From positions 310,001 through 374,000 of the forward strand of contig CAVZAT010000002.1 of NCBI GenBank assembly GCA_963773335.1: DNA of 64,000 nucleotides. The letters are read 5' to 3'. The position numbers and the translations under genes were made by a program. This document shows positions 36,177 through 45,965 of this stretch, in pieces (positions within the stretch are counted from its first letter, which is position 1; every line of letters starts with the position of its first letter). Source of the stretch: UBA4742 sp963773335 (GTDB lineage Bacteria; Actinomycetota; Acidimicrobiia; Acidimicrobiales; Acidimicrobilacustridaceae). The notes beneath the pieces were generated by a model, which was not told where the DNA came from, ran no database searches, and saw only the letters and a program-made list of their open reading frames with translations.

Positions 36177-37583
36177 GCCGGCGGTTCTTCGGGCCAGCGG
36201 CCGTTGTGCGCGACCAGGTCGCGCGCCGCGGCCGGTCCCCAGGTGCCCCTGTCGTACTGGATGACCTTGGGGTAGTCGGTGAGGATCGGCTCGACGATGC
36301 GCCACGACTCCTCGATGGAGTCCTCTCGGGCGAACAACGTCGGGTCGCCGGCCATGGCTTCCTCGATCAACAGCTCGTAGGGCTCGGGGCCGATGTCGCC
36401 GCGCAGCTCTGGCGGTGGCGAGAGCGTGATCGGTTCGGCCACCATCTGGTCGCCCGGCGACTTCCGCAGCCAGGTCATGGCCGTGAAGCTGTCGGGCTTG
36501 GCCTCGATGCGGATGCGGTTCGGGGGCAAGTGGCTCTCGTCGGAGATCCACAAGGGCCGGGGGGGTGCCGCGAACTCGATGGTCATCTCGGTCACGGTCT
36601 GGGCCATCGACTTGCCGGCCCGCAGGAAGAAAGGCACGCCGCCCCAGCGGGGGGAGTCGAAGTCGACCCGGAAGGCGCCGAAGGTCTCGGTGTCGGAGTC
36701 GGGTGCCACCCCCTCGACCGACCGGTAGCCGCGGTACTGGCCCCGCACGAAGTGGGCCGGGTCGACCGGGCGGGCGGCCTGGAGCACCTTTGCCTTCTCG
36801 TCACGCAGGGCCTTGGAGTGTTCGTTCACCGGTTGCTCCATGGCGAACAGCGCCACCATCTGCAAGAGGTGGTTCTGCATGACGTCGCGCAGCGCCCCGA
36901 CCGAGTCGTAGAAGGCGCCGCGGTCCTCCACCCCGAACGACTCGGCCATGGTGATCTTCACCGATTGCACGAAGGTCCGCCGCCAGAGGGGTTCGAGGAT
37001 GGCGTTGGCGAAGCGGGTGATGAGCAGGCTGCGCATGGCTTCCTTGCCCAGGAAGTGGTCGATGCGGAAGATGGCCTCCTCGTCGAAGAACTCGTGCAGC
37101 GTCGCGTTGAGCTCCAGGGCCGAGGCCAGGTCCCGACCGAAGGGCTTCTCCACTATCAGGCGGCTGCCCTGGTTGAGCCCCACACCGGCCAGGCCCGAGG
37201 CCACGCACGCGAACATCGACGGGGGGATGGCCAGGTGGAAGATCGGGTGCTTGGCCTCGCCGACCGCCGTCTTGACCTTTTCGAAGGTGGTCGGATCGTT
37301 GTAGTCGCCGGACACGTAGCTGAACTTGTCCATCAGGGCCTTGAACTGCTTCTCGTCCCACTTCTCACCGGCGTCCTGGATCGATTCGCGGGCGTGGTCG
37401 ACCAACCGGTCGTGGCTCCAGTCGGGCCGGGCCAGGCCGATGATCGGCACCTCGAGCAGCCAGCGGCGTGTGCAGCCGGTAGATGGCGGGGAACAGCTTC
37501 TTCTTGGCCAGGTCGCCGGTGACGCCCAGCATCACCAGGCAGTCGGACGTGGTCTGGTCGGTGGGAGCGGAGCTCAGCGGCAT
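36173..37583 (-). CDS. zwf: Glucose-6-phosphate dehydrogenase (reading frame broken once)
   Basis: Joined, about 469 residues. The first segment has MLGVTGDLAKKKLFPAIYRL (NADP-binding GxxGDLA); the second has VPIIGLARPDWS, EKPFGRDLASA, FRIDHFLGKEA (catalytic RIDHxLGKE) and FFLRAGKSM. It oxidises glucose 6-phosphate to the lactone, the entry to the pentose phosphate pathway. The frame changes near 37455-37471. ATG at 37583. An intact operon and a full set of motifs favour an assembly indel. Confidence 0.95.
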
Positions 37584-37674
37584 GAAGACCTCGTTGGGGG
37601 AATGTCGATCCCGGTCACGGTAACCCTTGGCGTCGAGCCGTCGCTCGACGTGGAGGTGCTGCCATGCTGGTCAG

Positions 37675-39539
37675 ATGCCGTCGCGGATCGAGGACTACGC
37701 CCTGATCGGCGACACCCGCACGGCTGCCCTGGTCGGCCGTGACGGCTCCATCGACTGGTTGTGCCTGCCCGACTTCGCCGATGCCTCGGTCTTCGCCGCT
37801 CTGCTCGGCACCGAGGACCACGGTCGCTGGCTGCTGGCTCCGGAGGCCACGCCCACCCAGGTGGCGCGGCGCTATCGCGGCGACACCCTGGTGCTGGAGA
37901 CGACCTTCACCACCGATACTGGCGTCGCCTCGGTCATCGACTTCATGCCCGTGCGCCAGGGGCCACCCCTGCTCATCCGGGTGGTCGCCGGGCGCACCGG
38001 CACCGTGCGCATGGTCAGCGATCTGCGCATGCGCTTCGACTACGGCTCGATCGTGCCGTGGGTGAGACGCATCGAGGGCGGTCTGGTGGCGGTGGGGGGT
38101 GGTGACGGTCTGGTGGTCCGCGCCGACGTGCCCATGCAAGGCCGCGACCACCGCACCGAGGCGGTGTTCGACGTGTCGGCCGGAGATCGGTTGGCGTTCA
38201 CCATGGCCTGGTTCACGCCCGGTTCCTCGCTGCCGACCATCGACGACTGCGGCGATCCCCTGGTCAAGCTCGCTCGCACCGAGCGGTGGTGGCGGTCGTG
38301 GGCCGAGCGGGCCGAGGTGCCCGAGGAGTGGGCCGAAGCCGTGCGTCGCTCGCTCATCACGCTCAAGGCGCTCACCTACGCACCGACCGGCGGCATCTGC
38401 GCGGCGCCCACCACCTCGTTGCCCGAGAAGATCGGTGGGGCACGCAACTGGGACTACCGCTTCTGCTGGCTACGTGACGCGACCTTCACCCTCGACGCCC
38501 TGCTGGACTCGGGCTTCGAGCGGGAGGCCGAAGCCTGGTCGCTGTGGTTGCGTCGGGCCGTGGCCGGCAGCCCCGACCGGTTGCAGATCATGTACGGGCT
38601 CGATGGTCGACGACGCCTGCCCGAGCTCACCCTCGACTGGCTTCCCGGCTACGAGAAGTCGACCCCCGTACGCACCGGCAACGCGGCCGACCAGCAGTTC
38701 CAGCTCGACGTGTACGGCGAGGTCCTCGACATGCTCCACACGCTCGTCTGCCAGGGCCGCACGCTGCGGCCCGACTCGTGGAGCCTGGCCGAGTTCCTGG
38801 TGGAGCACGTGGCCAAGACGTGGACCGATCCCGACAACGGGATCTGGGAGGTGCGGGGCCCCAGGCGCCACTTCGTGCACTCCAAGGTCATGGCCTGGGT
38901 GGCCATGGACCGCTGGATCAAGATGATCACCATCGTCGACCGGGACGAGTCCCTGGATCGGTGGACCGAGCTGCGCGACCAGATCCACGCCGAGGTGTGC
39001 ACCCAGGGCGTCGACGCCGAACGGGGCTGCTTCGTGCAGTCCTACGGCTCCCGCGAAGTCGACGCCAGCTTGTTGATGCTGCCCCTGGTCGGCTTCCTGG
39101 CCCCCGAGGATCCCCTCATCGTGGCCACCGTGGCCGCCATCGAGGAGGACCTGGTGGTGGACGGGTTCGTCCAGCGCTACCGCTCGCGGTCTCTGACTCC
39201 ACGACGGCCGACGACGACGGCGCCCATCCGCTGGACGGCCTGCCGCCGGGGGAGGGGGCCTTCCTGTTGTGCTCGTTCTGGCTGGTCGACAACCTCGAGC
39301 TGCTCGGCCGTCATGACGACGCGGTCGAGCTGTTCGAACGACTCCTCGATCTGGGCAACGACGTAGGCCTGCTGTCGGAGGAATGGGACCCGGTGGACGC
39401 CAGGATGCTGGGGAACTTCCCTCAGGCCTTCTCCCACGTCGGCTTGATCAACACCGCCCGCAACCTCACGCGGGGTCCGGAGGGTCCCGCCATGCAGCGG
39501 GCCGATCGACCAGGCCGGTCCCGGGGGGGACCTGCGTGA
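37675..39539 (+). CDS. GH15 family glucoamylase/trehalase-like protein (reading frame broken once)
   Basis: Joined, about 621 residues. N-terminal beta-sandwich: IEDYALIGDTRTAALVGRDG, SIDWLCLPDFADASVF. Catalytic (alpha/alpha)6 barrel: GGARNWDYRFCWLRDATFTL and, in the second frame, LLSEEWDP and GNFPQAFSHVGLINTA, with the two acid residues of the family. In actinobacteria this group includes trehalases and glucoamylases acting on trehalose or alpha-glucans. The frame changes near 39183-39192. ATG 37675 begins at the conserved RIEDYALIGD. It faces away from zwf, suggesting a carbohydrate region. Confidence 0.92.
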
Positions 39540-39602
39540 CCAGCCGGGGTGCGGCTTCGTGCAGATCGCCACGAGGCTGAGGTGATCCGGGTTGCACGAG
39601 GG

Positions 39603-39657
39603 GTTCGCCCGCACGGGTGCCATCGGTCCAGCGGCTCCGCCCCGGCCGGCTGCGCCT
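39603..39657 (-). repeat. Dispersed intergenic repeat, copy 3 (inverted, partial)
   Basis: On the minus strand: GGCGCAGCC, GGGCGGAGCCGCTGGACCGA, TGGCACCCGTGCGG. It corresponds to the first half of copies 1 and 2. It lies between the convergent GH15 and TetR genes. Confidence 0.65.
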
Positions 39658-39658
39658 T

Positions 39659-40297
39659 CTAGCTGACCGGCGCGGGCTGCAAGGCGACGACGGCGGGGAC
39701 CAGGAAGGTGGCGATGAGACGGCGCTCGTCGTCGGGGGAGTGGGGCTCGGGGCCCTCCACCGTGAGCAGCGACAGGATGGCCCGCAGGATCCACTCCGAC
39801 AGCTCGTCGATGTCGAGCTCGGGGCGCACCAGGCCGGCGGCCTGGGCCGCGGCCAAGGGGCCGCGCCACTCGTCGAGCACCGTGCGGAACAACAGCTCGC
39901 TGGCGCCGGAGATCGTGGCCGAGATGCCGCCGCTCTCGCGATCCAGCAGGGTCTCGAGCTTGGGATCGTGGCGGATCGAGTCGAGCAGGTAGACCGCCGA
40001 GCGCACCAGGGCGTCGGCGAAGCGGGCCGGGGTGTCGGCTTCCACGAAGAAGTCGCCCAACGAGTGCTCCATCGAGCGGCTCAGGCTGGACAGCAGCACC
40101 TCCAGCACCAGCTCGTCGCGGCTGGGGAAGTACCGGTAGATGGTGGCCCGCGACACCTGGGCCTGGTTGGCCACGTCCTCGAGGGTGGTCTTGGCCAGGC
40201 CGAATCGGGTGACGCAGGCGTCGGCCGCCTCGATCAGGCGCCGCTTGGCCGCCTGCGCATCGGCGGGGACGTCGTCGCCCCAGCGCAGCCTGGTCAT
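39659..40297 (-). CDS. TetR family transcriptional regulator
   Basis: The 212-residue protein has a clear TetR helix-turn-helix: RRLIEAADACVTRFGLAKTT, DVANQAQVSRATIYRYFPSRDEL (recognition helix VSRATIYRYF), then a helical sensor domain. It is divergent from the diiron protein gene and is likely to regulate it. A half-palindrome ACCGAGCGGC lies 12 bases upstream of its ATG and resembles the GACCGAGCGGTC operator between the thiolase and acyl-CoA synthetase. Confidence 0.9.
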   Translation of the reverse strand: MTRLRWGDDVPADAQAAKRRLIEAADACVTRFGLAKTTLEDVANQAQVSRATIYRYFPSRDELVLEVLLSSLSRSMEHSLGDFFVEADTPARFADALVRSAVYLLDSIRHDPKLETLLDRESGGISATISGASELLFRTVLDEWRGPLAAAQAAGLVRPELDIDELSEWILRAILSLLTVEGPEPHSPDDERRLIATFLVPAVVALQPAPVS

Positions 40298-40440
40298 GGC
40301 GCCGATCCTACCGAGCGGCCGGTGTGACATGTGGCCCCCGGACTATGCGACATTCGACGAGATTTGTATCATCATTCGTACGAGGGCGACCTGGCCCGTG
40401 GGCCGGGTCCTGCCCATGACCGCCCAGGGGGAGCCATCCG

Positions 40441-41580
40441 ATGCCCGAGTACTCGTCCTACCAGGAGCTCATCGATCGCGACGGGGCCAACGACCTCGAC
40501 GCCATCCTGAGCGTGCCCAATCGCTACGACGGGGCGGACAAGACGGTGGTGGCCGACGGGGCCGACACCATCTTCACCTGGGACTACGCCAAGGGCGCGC
40601 GGCCCGGGCTCAACAAGCTCTACGAGAAGGCCAAGACCTCGCAGTGGAACGGCGAGACCGACCTGGATTGGTCGATCGAGGTCGACCAGGAGGCCATCGC
40701 CGTGTACGCCAACGGCGCCGAGCCCAACTGGGAGGCCATGGACTTCGACCCCAGCGGCACGCCGCTGGCCGACTGGACGTCCAAGGAGTGGACCCAGTGG
40801 GGGATCGAGCAGCAGAACTGGACGCTCAGCCAGTTCATGCACGGCGAGCAGGGCGCGCTGCTGTGCACGGCCAAGATCGTCGAGACCGTCCCGTGGATCG
40901 ACGCCAAGTACTACGCCTCGACCCAGGTGATGGACGAGGCCCGTCACGTCGAGGTGTTCGCCCGCTACCTCGATTCCAAGCTGTCCGGTCACTACGCGCT
41001 CAACACCCACCTGGGCATGCTGCTGGAGGACATCATCGGGGACTCCCGGTGGGACATGACCTATCTGGGCATGCAGATCATGGTGGAGGGCCTGGCGTTG
41101 GCCGCCTTCGGCTTCATGCACTCCATGACGCCCGACCCGCTGCTCAAGCAGCTGCTGCGCTACGTGATGAGCGATGAGGCTCGCCACGTGGCCTTCGGCG
41201 TCCTCAGCCTCAAGGAGTACTACACCGAGCTGTCCTCGACCGAGCTGCGCGAGCGCCAGGAGTTCGCCTTCGAAGCAGCGGTGCGCATGCGGGACCGGTT
41301 GCTGGCCGTCGAGGTGTGGGAGCGGATGGGGGTCGAGCCGTCCGAGGTCATCAAGCGCATGCGGGGCGACAAGCTCGAGGATCCGTTCCAGCAGATGCTG
41401 TTCGCCAAGATCGTGCCCAACTGCAAGAAGCTGGGCCTGCTCGATGCCGGTGCCACCGCCGGCAAGCCCGGCTGGCTGCGCGAACGCTTCACCGAGATCG
41501 GTGTCATCCAGTTCGAGGACTGGGCCGACACCGAGGAGGAGTACGCCGCCTTCGCGCTGGGCCAGGAGCTCCCCGCCTGA
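40441..41580 (+). CDS. Ferritin-like diiron protein
   Basis: A 379-residue helical protein with two repeats of the diiron motif: QVMDEARHVEVF (about residues 160-171) and YVMSDEARHVAFG (about 240-252), with further Glu residues at HGEQGALL and MVEGLAL. This is the four-helix carboxylate-bridged diiron fold shared by ribonucleotide reductase R2, AurF-type N-oxygenases and acyl desaturase-like oxygenases. It is probably an oxygenase or oxidase of unknown substrate. ATG at 40441 follows GGGGGAGCC. A TetR gene lies 143 bases upstream, divergent. Confidence 0.8.
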   Translation: MPEYSSYQELIDRDGANDLDAILSVPNRYDGADKTVVADGADTIFTWDYAKGARPGLNKLYEKAKTSQWNGETDLDWSIEVDQEAIAVYANGAEPNWEAMDFDPSGTPLADWTSKEWTQWGIEQQNWTLSQFMHGEQGALLCTAKIVETVPWIDAKYYASTQVMDEARHVEVFARYLDSKLSGHYALNTHLGMLLEDIIGDSRWDMTYLGMQIMVEGLALAAFGFMHSMTPDPLLKQLLRYVMSDEARHVAFGVLSLKEYYTELSSTELRERQEFAFEAAVRMRDRLLAVEVWERMGVEPSEVIKRMRGDKLEDPFQQMLFAKIVPNCKKLGLLDAGATAGKPGWLRERFTEIGVIQFEDWADTEEEYAAFALGQELPA

Positions 41581-41721
41581 CCCGGCCCGCAGGGGCCCGG
41601 ATCCAGACCGAAGTCACCTTCTGGCAACATTGCCGATCTGGAGCGGTCACGCCGGGAGGCTTAGGATGCGCCGGCGTGCCCACGGAGGCACGAGCCATCG
41701 CGGCACAGGAGAGCATCGGAC

Positions 41722-42393
41722 GTGCACGTCGTCGTAGTGGGTTGTGGGCGGGTCGGTTCCGGCCTGGCCGCGACCCTCGAGAACCAGGGTCACTCCGTGG
41801 CCGTCATCGATCGCCGGGCTCAGGCGTTCCGCCGACTGCCCGACGGGTTCGGCGGCAAGAAGGTGGTGGGTGTCGGCTTCGACCGGGCGCGGCTGGACGA
41901 GGCCGGGATCGCCGAGGCCGGCGCGCTGGCGGCGGTCACCAACGGCGACAACTCGAACATCGTCGTGGCCCGGGTGGCGCGCGAGGCCTTCCAGATCGAC
42001 CGGGTGGTGGCCCGCATCTACGACGCGCGCCGGGCCGCCATCTACGAGCGTCTGGGCATCCCCACGGTGGCGACCGTGCAGTGGACCACCGAGCGGGTGC
42101 TGCGGCGCATCCTGCCCGACAGCACCCAGGGCGTGGAGTGGATCGATCCCAGCGCCAAGGTGTGCCTGGTCGAGCGGGCCGTCCCCGGGCACTGGGCCGG
42201 CAAGCGGCTGCTCGACCTGGAGATCGAAGGTATGAGCCGGGTGGTCGGGGTCACCCGCCTGGGCGAGACCCAGTTGCCCACCAGCACCCTGATCGGCCAG
42301 GAGGGCGACATGGTCTTCCTGTCGGTGGCCGGTGACCGGATCGACGAGCTCGACGAGCATCTGGCTCGCGTGCCCGAGAAGGGAGCGCACTGA
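41722..42393 (+). CDS. TrkA family potassium channel regulator (RCK), first of pair
   Basis: The 223-residue protein has the RCK_N Rossmann domain (VVVVGCGRVGSGLAATLENQ, VAVIDRRAQAF) and an RCK_C domain at the C-terminus (LLDLEIEGMSRVVGVTR). TrkA-N domains bind NAD(H)/ATP and gate K+ transporters of the Trk/Ktr type. GTG at 41722 has GGAGAG upstream. It overlaps the next TrkA gene by TGATG. The arrangement matches the mycobacterial CeoB-CeoC pair. Confidence 0.92.
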   Translation: MHVVVVGCGRVGSGLAATLENQGHSVAVIDRRAQAFRRLPDGFGGKKVVGVGFDRARLDEAGIAEAGALAAVTNGDNSNIVVARVAREAFQIDRVVARIYDARRAAIYERLGIPTVATVQWTTERVLRRILPDSTQGVEWIDPSAKVCLVERAVPGHWAGKRLLDLEIEGMSRVVGVTRLGETQLPTSTLIGQEGDMVFLSVAGDRIDELDEHLARVPEKGAH

Positions 42394-43061
42394 TGCGCGT
42401 CGTCATCGCCGGCGGAGGCAACGTGGGTACCTACATCGCCGCCGAGCTCGAACGGGTCGGCCACGACGTGCTCATCGTGGAGGTGGACCCTGATCGGGTG
42501 GAGTGGGGCGTGAGCCGCCACGAGCCGTCCGGAGTCTCCTGGCTCCAGGCCGACGCGTGCGAGGTGTCGGAGTTCGTGCTGGCCGATCCGGGCAAGGCCG
42601 ATGTGGTGGTTGCGGTGACCGGCGACGACGAGGACAACCTGGTCATCTCGCTGGTGGCCAAGCAGGAGTTCGGCGTACCCCGGGTGGTGGCCCGCATCAA
42701 CAACCCGGCCAACCGCTGGTTGTTCAACGAGAACTGGGGCGTCGACGTGTCGGTGTCGACCCCGCACCTGCTCACCGCGTTGGTCGAGGAAGCCGTGTCG
42801 GTGGGCAGCCTGGTCCGCCTGCTGTCGTTCGGCAACGACGCCGTGCGCCTCTCGGAGGTCACGCTGGCTCCGGACTCGCCGGCTGACAGCATGGCCATCA
42901 AGGACCTCGGCCTGCCCCGCGATTCCACGGTGGTGGCGGTCCTGCGCGGCGACCACGTGACCGTGCCCCGGGGCGACACCGTGATGTACGCCGGGGACGA
43001 GATCGTGGTGCTGGTCACCGAGGACAGCGAAGAGGACGTCCGCCGCATCCTGGTCGGCTGA
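42393..43061 (+). CDS. TrkA family potassium channel regulator (RCK), second of pair
   Basis: The 222-residue protein has RCK_N (VIAGGGNVGTYIAAELERVG, VLIVEVDPDRVEWG), the AVTGDDEDNLVISLVAKQEFG segment typical of TrkA proteins, and a C-terminal RCK_C (VVAVLRGDHVTVPRGDTVMY). It probably forms a complex with the upstream paralogue and a membrane TrkH-type partner not present in this window. Confidence 0.93.
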   Translation: MRVVIAGGGNVGTYIAAELERVGHDVLIVEVDPDRVEWGVSRHEPSGVSWLQADACEVSEFVLADPGKADVVVAVTGDDEDNLVISLVAKQEFGVPRVVARINNPANRWLFNENWGVDVSVSTPHLLTALVEEAVSVGSLVRLLSFGNDAVRLSEVTLAPDSPADSMAIKDLGLPRDSTVVAVLRGDHVTVPRGDTVMYAGDEIVVLVTEDSEEDVRRILVG

Positions 43062-43187
43062 CCCCCAACTCCAGCAAATTGGGCATCTTTGCCCCCGGAT
43101 ACCGCACATTTTGATACCCAGTATCGGGAATCGGGTCCCGGTCGCCCGCCGGCGTTGCTGTGGGGCTGGGGCGCGGGCATACTCGCC

Positions 43188-43305
43188 AGTGAGAGGGGAG
43201 TACCCCAGCTCGCTGGAGTCGTCAGCACGATCGCCCTGCGATCCGGCGCCAGCGGTCCGGCCGGCCTGACCGGCGGTTGGGCGGGGGAGACCTCCGGTCG
43301 GTGAT
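43188..43305 (+). promoter_or_regulatory. Probable yybP-ykoY (manganese) riboswitch
   Basis: The conserved sequence pieces of the yybP-ykoY aptamer appear in order: GAGGGGAGTA (43193-43202), GTCGTCA within GGAGTCGTCAGCACG (43215-43229), a small hairpin GATCG-CCCTG-CGATC (43229-43243), a GC-rich arm and GGGGGAGACCTC (43283-43294). GAGG at the 5' end pairs with CCTC at the 3' end to form P1. The riboswitch binds Mn2+. CTCCGG following the aptamer is complementary to the likely ribosome site CCGGAG just upstream of the PGPGW start, which suggests translational control. The adjoining 43062-43187 has no gene but contains the AAATTGGGCATCTT motif. Confidence 0.75.
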
Positions 43306-43350
43306 CGGCGTCCGTCGTTCACCCGGGTCAGCCAACCCCCGGAGCCCCTC

Positions 43351-43743
43351 GTGGACCAACCTCACGTCCCTCCCGCCGAGCGACCGATCGACGATCTGGT
43401 GGACTGGGCCATCGAGGCCGAGATCGAGACCGGCCACGAGGCGACCGCGGAGGAGGTCGAGCGCGGTCTCATCCGCCGGCTGGCGCGTCTGGTGGCCGGG
43501 TTCAGCCTGGTCATCGTGGGCATCTTCCTGCTGGTGCTCCCGGGGCCCGGGCTCATCACCATCGCCGCCGGACTGGCGCTGCTCTCGCGCGACGTCCCCT
43601 TCGCCCGACGATGGTTGGCCATCGTCCGCCGCCGCATCCCCGAGAGCGAGGAAGGCGAGGTGGCCGGCTGGGTGATCGTGTTGTCGGCCACGCTGTTGCT
43701 GGCCTCGATCGCCGGGTCCCTGGGTTGGGTGCTGCTTCGCTAG
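43351..43743 (+). CDS. PGPGW-family (TIGR02611-like) membrane protein
   Basis: The 130-residue protein has an acidic N-terminus and then the signature VIVGIFLLVLPGPGLITIAAGLAL (LVLPGPG), a basic loop RRWLAIVRRR and a second membrane segment at the C-terminus (VIVLSATLLLASIAGSLGWVLL). The function of the family is unknown. Its position about 45 bases behind a probable Mn2+ riboswitch suggests a part in manganese handling. GTG at 43351. The stop overlaps the stop of the convergent amidohydrolase gene. Confidence 0.85.
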   Translation: MDQPHVPPAERPIDDLVDWAIEAEIETGHEATAEEVERGLIRRLARLVAGFSLVIVGIFLLVLPGPGLITIAAGLALLSRDVPFARRWLAIVRRRIPESEEGEVAGWVIVLSATLLLASIAGSLGWVLLR

Positions 43744-44993
43744 TAGACGTCGATCCCCGTGAGCCAGGGGCGGCCCGCCTTGGCCAGCGGCTCCCACTTG
43801 GCCAGGTCGTGGCCGTCCTGGCCGAGCTCGGTGGGGGTGGGCCCGATGCGATCCGCCAACGGAGCCAGCTTGGCCGGATCGAAGTTGTAGACCGACGCCG
43901 CGTTGGTGCCCAGCATCTCGGCCGTCTCGTCGATCGGGATGTCGCAGAAGGCGTTGCGCAGGAACTCCCGGGTGTGGGGCCAGGTCCCCTCCGGATGGGG
44001 GAAGTCGTTGCCCCACATGATGTTGCCCACCCCGATCTCGTAGCGCCGGGCCAGCTCGCGCCGGCGGGTGTTGGACGCGCCGATGAAGCAGTTGCGGTCG
44101 AAGTACTCGCTCGGACGCATCGACAGGCGGGCGGTGAGTTGGGCGCCCAGCTTGCGTGACCCGTGCTCGCGGTCGAACACCGTGTCCATCATCCACAGCA
44201 GGTCAGCGGCCCAGAAGGCGCCGCACTCGGTGACCACGAACTTGAGTCGGGGGAACTGCTCGAACACCCCTGACCAGATCAGGAAGTGCAGCGGGCGGGC
44301 CGACCACCAGCGCACCTCGGTGGTGTACATGCCCACGTGGGGGCCGTAGCTGGCCTTGTCGGCTGCGCCCGAGTGCACGTGCACGGGCAGATCGCGCTCC
44401 TGGCAGATGGCCCAGATGGGGTGGTAGCGCTCGTCGTGGTACGGCGCGTACGGCTCCCACATGGACGGGATGAGGATGCCCCCCCGCAGCCCGGAGTCAT
44501 GGGCCCGGGCGATCTCGGCCACGGCCGCGTCGATGTCGTCGAGGATGGGCACGAGCGCCACCCCGGCCCGCCGGTCGGGACTGGTGGCGCACAGCTCGGC
44601 CAACCAGCGGTTGTGGGCCCGGGCGCCGGCCATGGCCAGCTCGGGCGCGTGGTCGCCGGAGGCGCTGAGCCCGGCCCCGAAGGGGGCGGAGGCACCCGAG
44701 GACACGGCGTCGGCATCGGGGAACAGCACCTCGCCGGCCACCCCGTCGGCGTCCAGTTCGAGGTCGCGGCGGGTGGCGTCCCAGCCGCCGCGCAGCCCTT
44801 CCTCGTTCTCCTCGGCCCACTCCTGGGCGAACTCCTGGTTGATCATGCCTCGGGCGGCCAGCTCCATCATCCGGGCCCGATCGGCCAGGTAGGCGTCGAA
44901 CTCGTCGTGGTAGCGCGGCTCGAGCCAGTCCCGGTACTGCTCGTTGGGCAGCCCGGCGTGGCAGTCGGCGGAGATGACCAGGTAGCGGCTCAT
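43740..44993 (-). CDS. Amidohydrolase family protein (amidohydrolase_2)
   Basis: A 417-residue TIM-barrel metal-dependent hydrolase/decarboxylase. YLVISADCHAGLP gives the N-terminal metal site (Asp-Cys-His), VHVHSGAAD the barrel-strand His, VVTECGAFW and the final Asp in IMWGNDFPHPEGTWP. The layout is that of gamma-resorcylate decarboxylase/ACMSD-like members. It is the last gene of a six-gene minus-strand operon and a paralogue of the gene at 46530-47834. The reaction is unknown; C-C or C-N hydrolysis of a catabolite is plausible. Confidence 0.9.
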   Translation of the reverse strand: MSRYLVISADCHAGLPNEQYRDWLEPRYHDEFDAYLADRARMMELAARGMINQEFAQEWAEENEEGLRGGWDATRRDLELDADGVAGEVLFPDADAVSSGASAPFGAGLSASGDHAPELAMAGARAHNRWLAELCATSPDRRAGVALVPILDDIDAAVAEIARAHDSGLRGGILIPSMWEPYAPYHDERYHPIWAICQERDLPVHVHSGAADKASYGPHVGMYTTEVRWWSARPLHFLIWSGVFEQFPRLKFVVTECGAFWAADLLWMMDTVFDREHGSRKLGAQLTARLSMRPSEYFDRNCFIGASNTRRRELARRYEIGVGNIMWGNDFPHPEGTWPHTREFLRNAFCDIPIDETAEMLGTNAASVYNFDPAKLAPLADRIGPTPTELGQDGHDLAKWEPLAKAGRPWLTGIDVY

Positions 44994-45070
44994 GCGGCGG
45001 TTCCTCGTTTGGTCGGGATCGGTTTGGAGGGGATCGGCGTGGTCGTGGACGTGGTCGGCCGGGGGCGGGA

Positions 45071-45952
45071 TCAGCCGGTGACGTCACGCAGGTAGGTCGG
45101 GTTGGATCGATCGAGCATCGACTGGGACCGCGCCCGGATCTTGGCGTCGCCCGACTCGGACTCGGGCAGGATCCAGAACTGGTCGGCGCGGATGGCGTCG
45201 ACCACCCGGTCGGCCACCTCCTCGACCGGGGTCAGCTCGAGGGGCATGCCGGCCGCGGCCATGCGGGCTTCCATGGCTTCGAAGCTGGACGGCGGTGTGG
45301 TTCGGGGGACGGGGTTCTCGAACCCGGGCGGCCGGTTGCGCCACGAGGTGAACAGGCCTGTCTTGAGCATGTGCGGCCCGGGGAAGAGCACCGAGGCGCC
45401 GATGGGCGCGCCCACCGACTGGAGCTGGCCGTACAGGCACTCGGTGATGGTGACCACGCCGGCCTTGGTCAAGGCGTAGATGGGCGTGCTGGGCATGGGG
45501 GAGACACCGCCGTTGCCCGACGAGGTGTTGACCACGTGACCCGGCTCGCCGCCTTCGAGCATGGCGGGCACGAACGCCTTGATGCCGTGGATCACGCCCC
45601 ACACGTTCACGGCCAGGGCCCAGCCCCAGTCGTTGAGCTGGTGGTCCCACAGGTGGCCCTCGGCCCCACCACCGACCCCGGCGTTGTTGCACAGCACGTG
45701 GACGGCTCCGAACCGCTCGTAGGCCTGGTCGCGCAGGGCCAGCACGGACTCGAAGTCGGTCACGTCGGTGCGGACCCCGACGACGTCGAGCCCGTCGGCC
45801 GCCAGCTCGGCCACGGTGGCGTCGAGGACCGGGGCCTCCACGTCGGCCAGCACCACCCGCATGCCCTCGACCGCGAAGCGGGTGGCCATGGCTCGACCCA
45901 CGCCGCTGGCCCCGCCGGTGACAACCGCTACCCGACCCGACAGCTCCTCCAT
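45071..45952 (-). CDS. SDR family oxidoreductase
   Basis: The 293-residue enzyme has VAVVTGGASGVGRAMA, CNNAGVGGG, NTSSGNGG and YALTKAG (Tyr-Lys). The N-terminal half is close to classical SDRs that oxidise secondary alcohols. Ser at the NTSS site and the YxxxK are intact. It lies 77 bases before the terminal amidohydrolase and 13 bases after the acetoacetate-decarboxylase-like gene, so it belongs to the same operon. Confidence 0.92.
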   Translation of the reverse strand: MEELSGRVAVVTGGASGVGRAMATRFAVEGMRVVLADVEAPVLDATVAELAADGLDVVGVRTDVTDFESVLALRDQAYERFGAVHVLCNNAGVGGGAEGHLWDHQLNDWGWALAVNVWGVIHGIKAFVPAMLEGGEPGHVVNTSSGNGGVSPMPSTPIYALTKAGVVTITECLYGQLQSVGAPIGASVLFPGPHMLKTGLFTSWRNRPPGFENPVPRTTPPSSFEAMEARMAAAGMPLELTPVEEVADRVVDAIRADQFWILPESESGDAKIRARSQSMLDRSNPTYLRDVTG

Positions 45953-45965
45953 CAGGCGATCCCCC

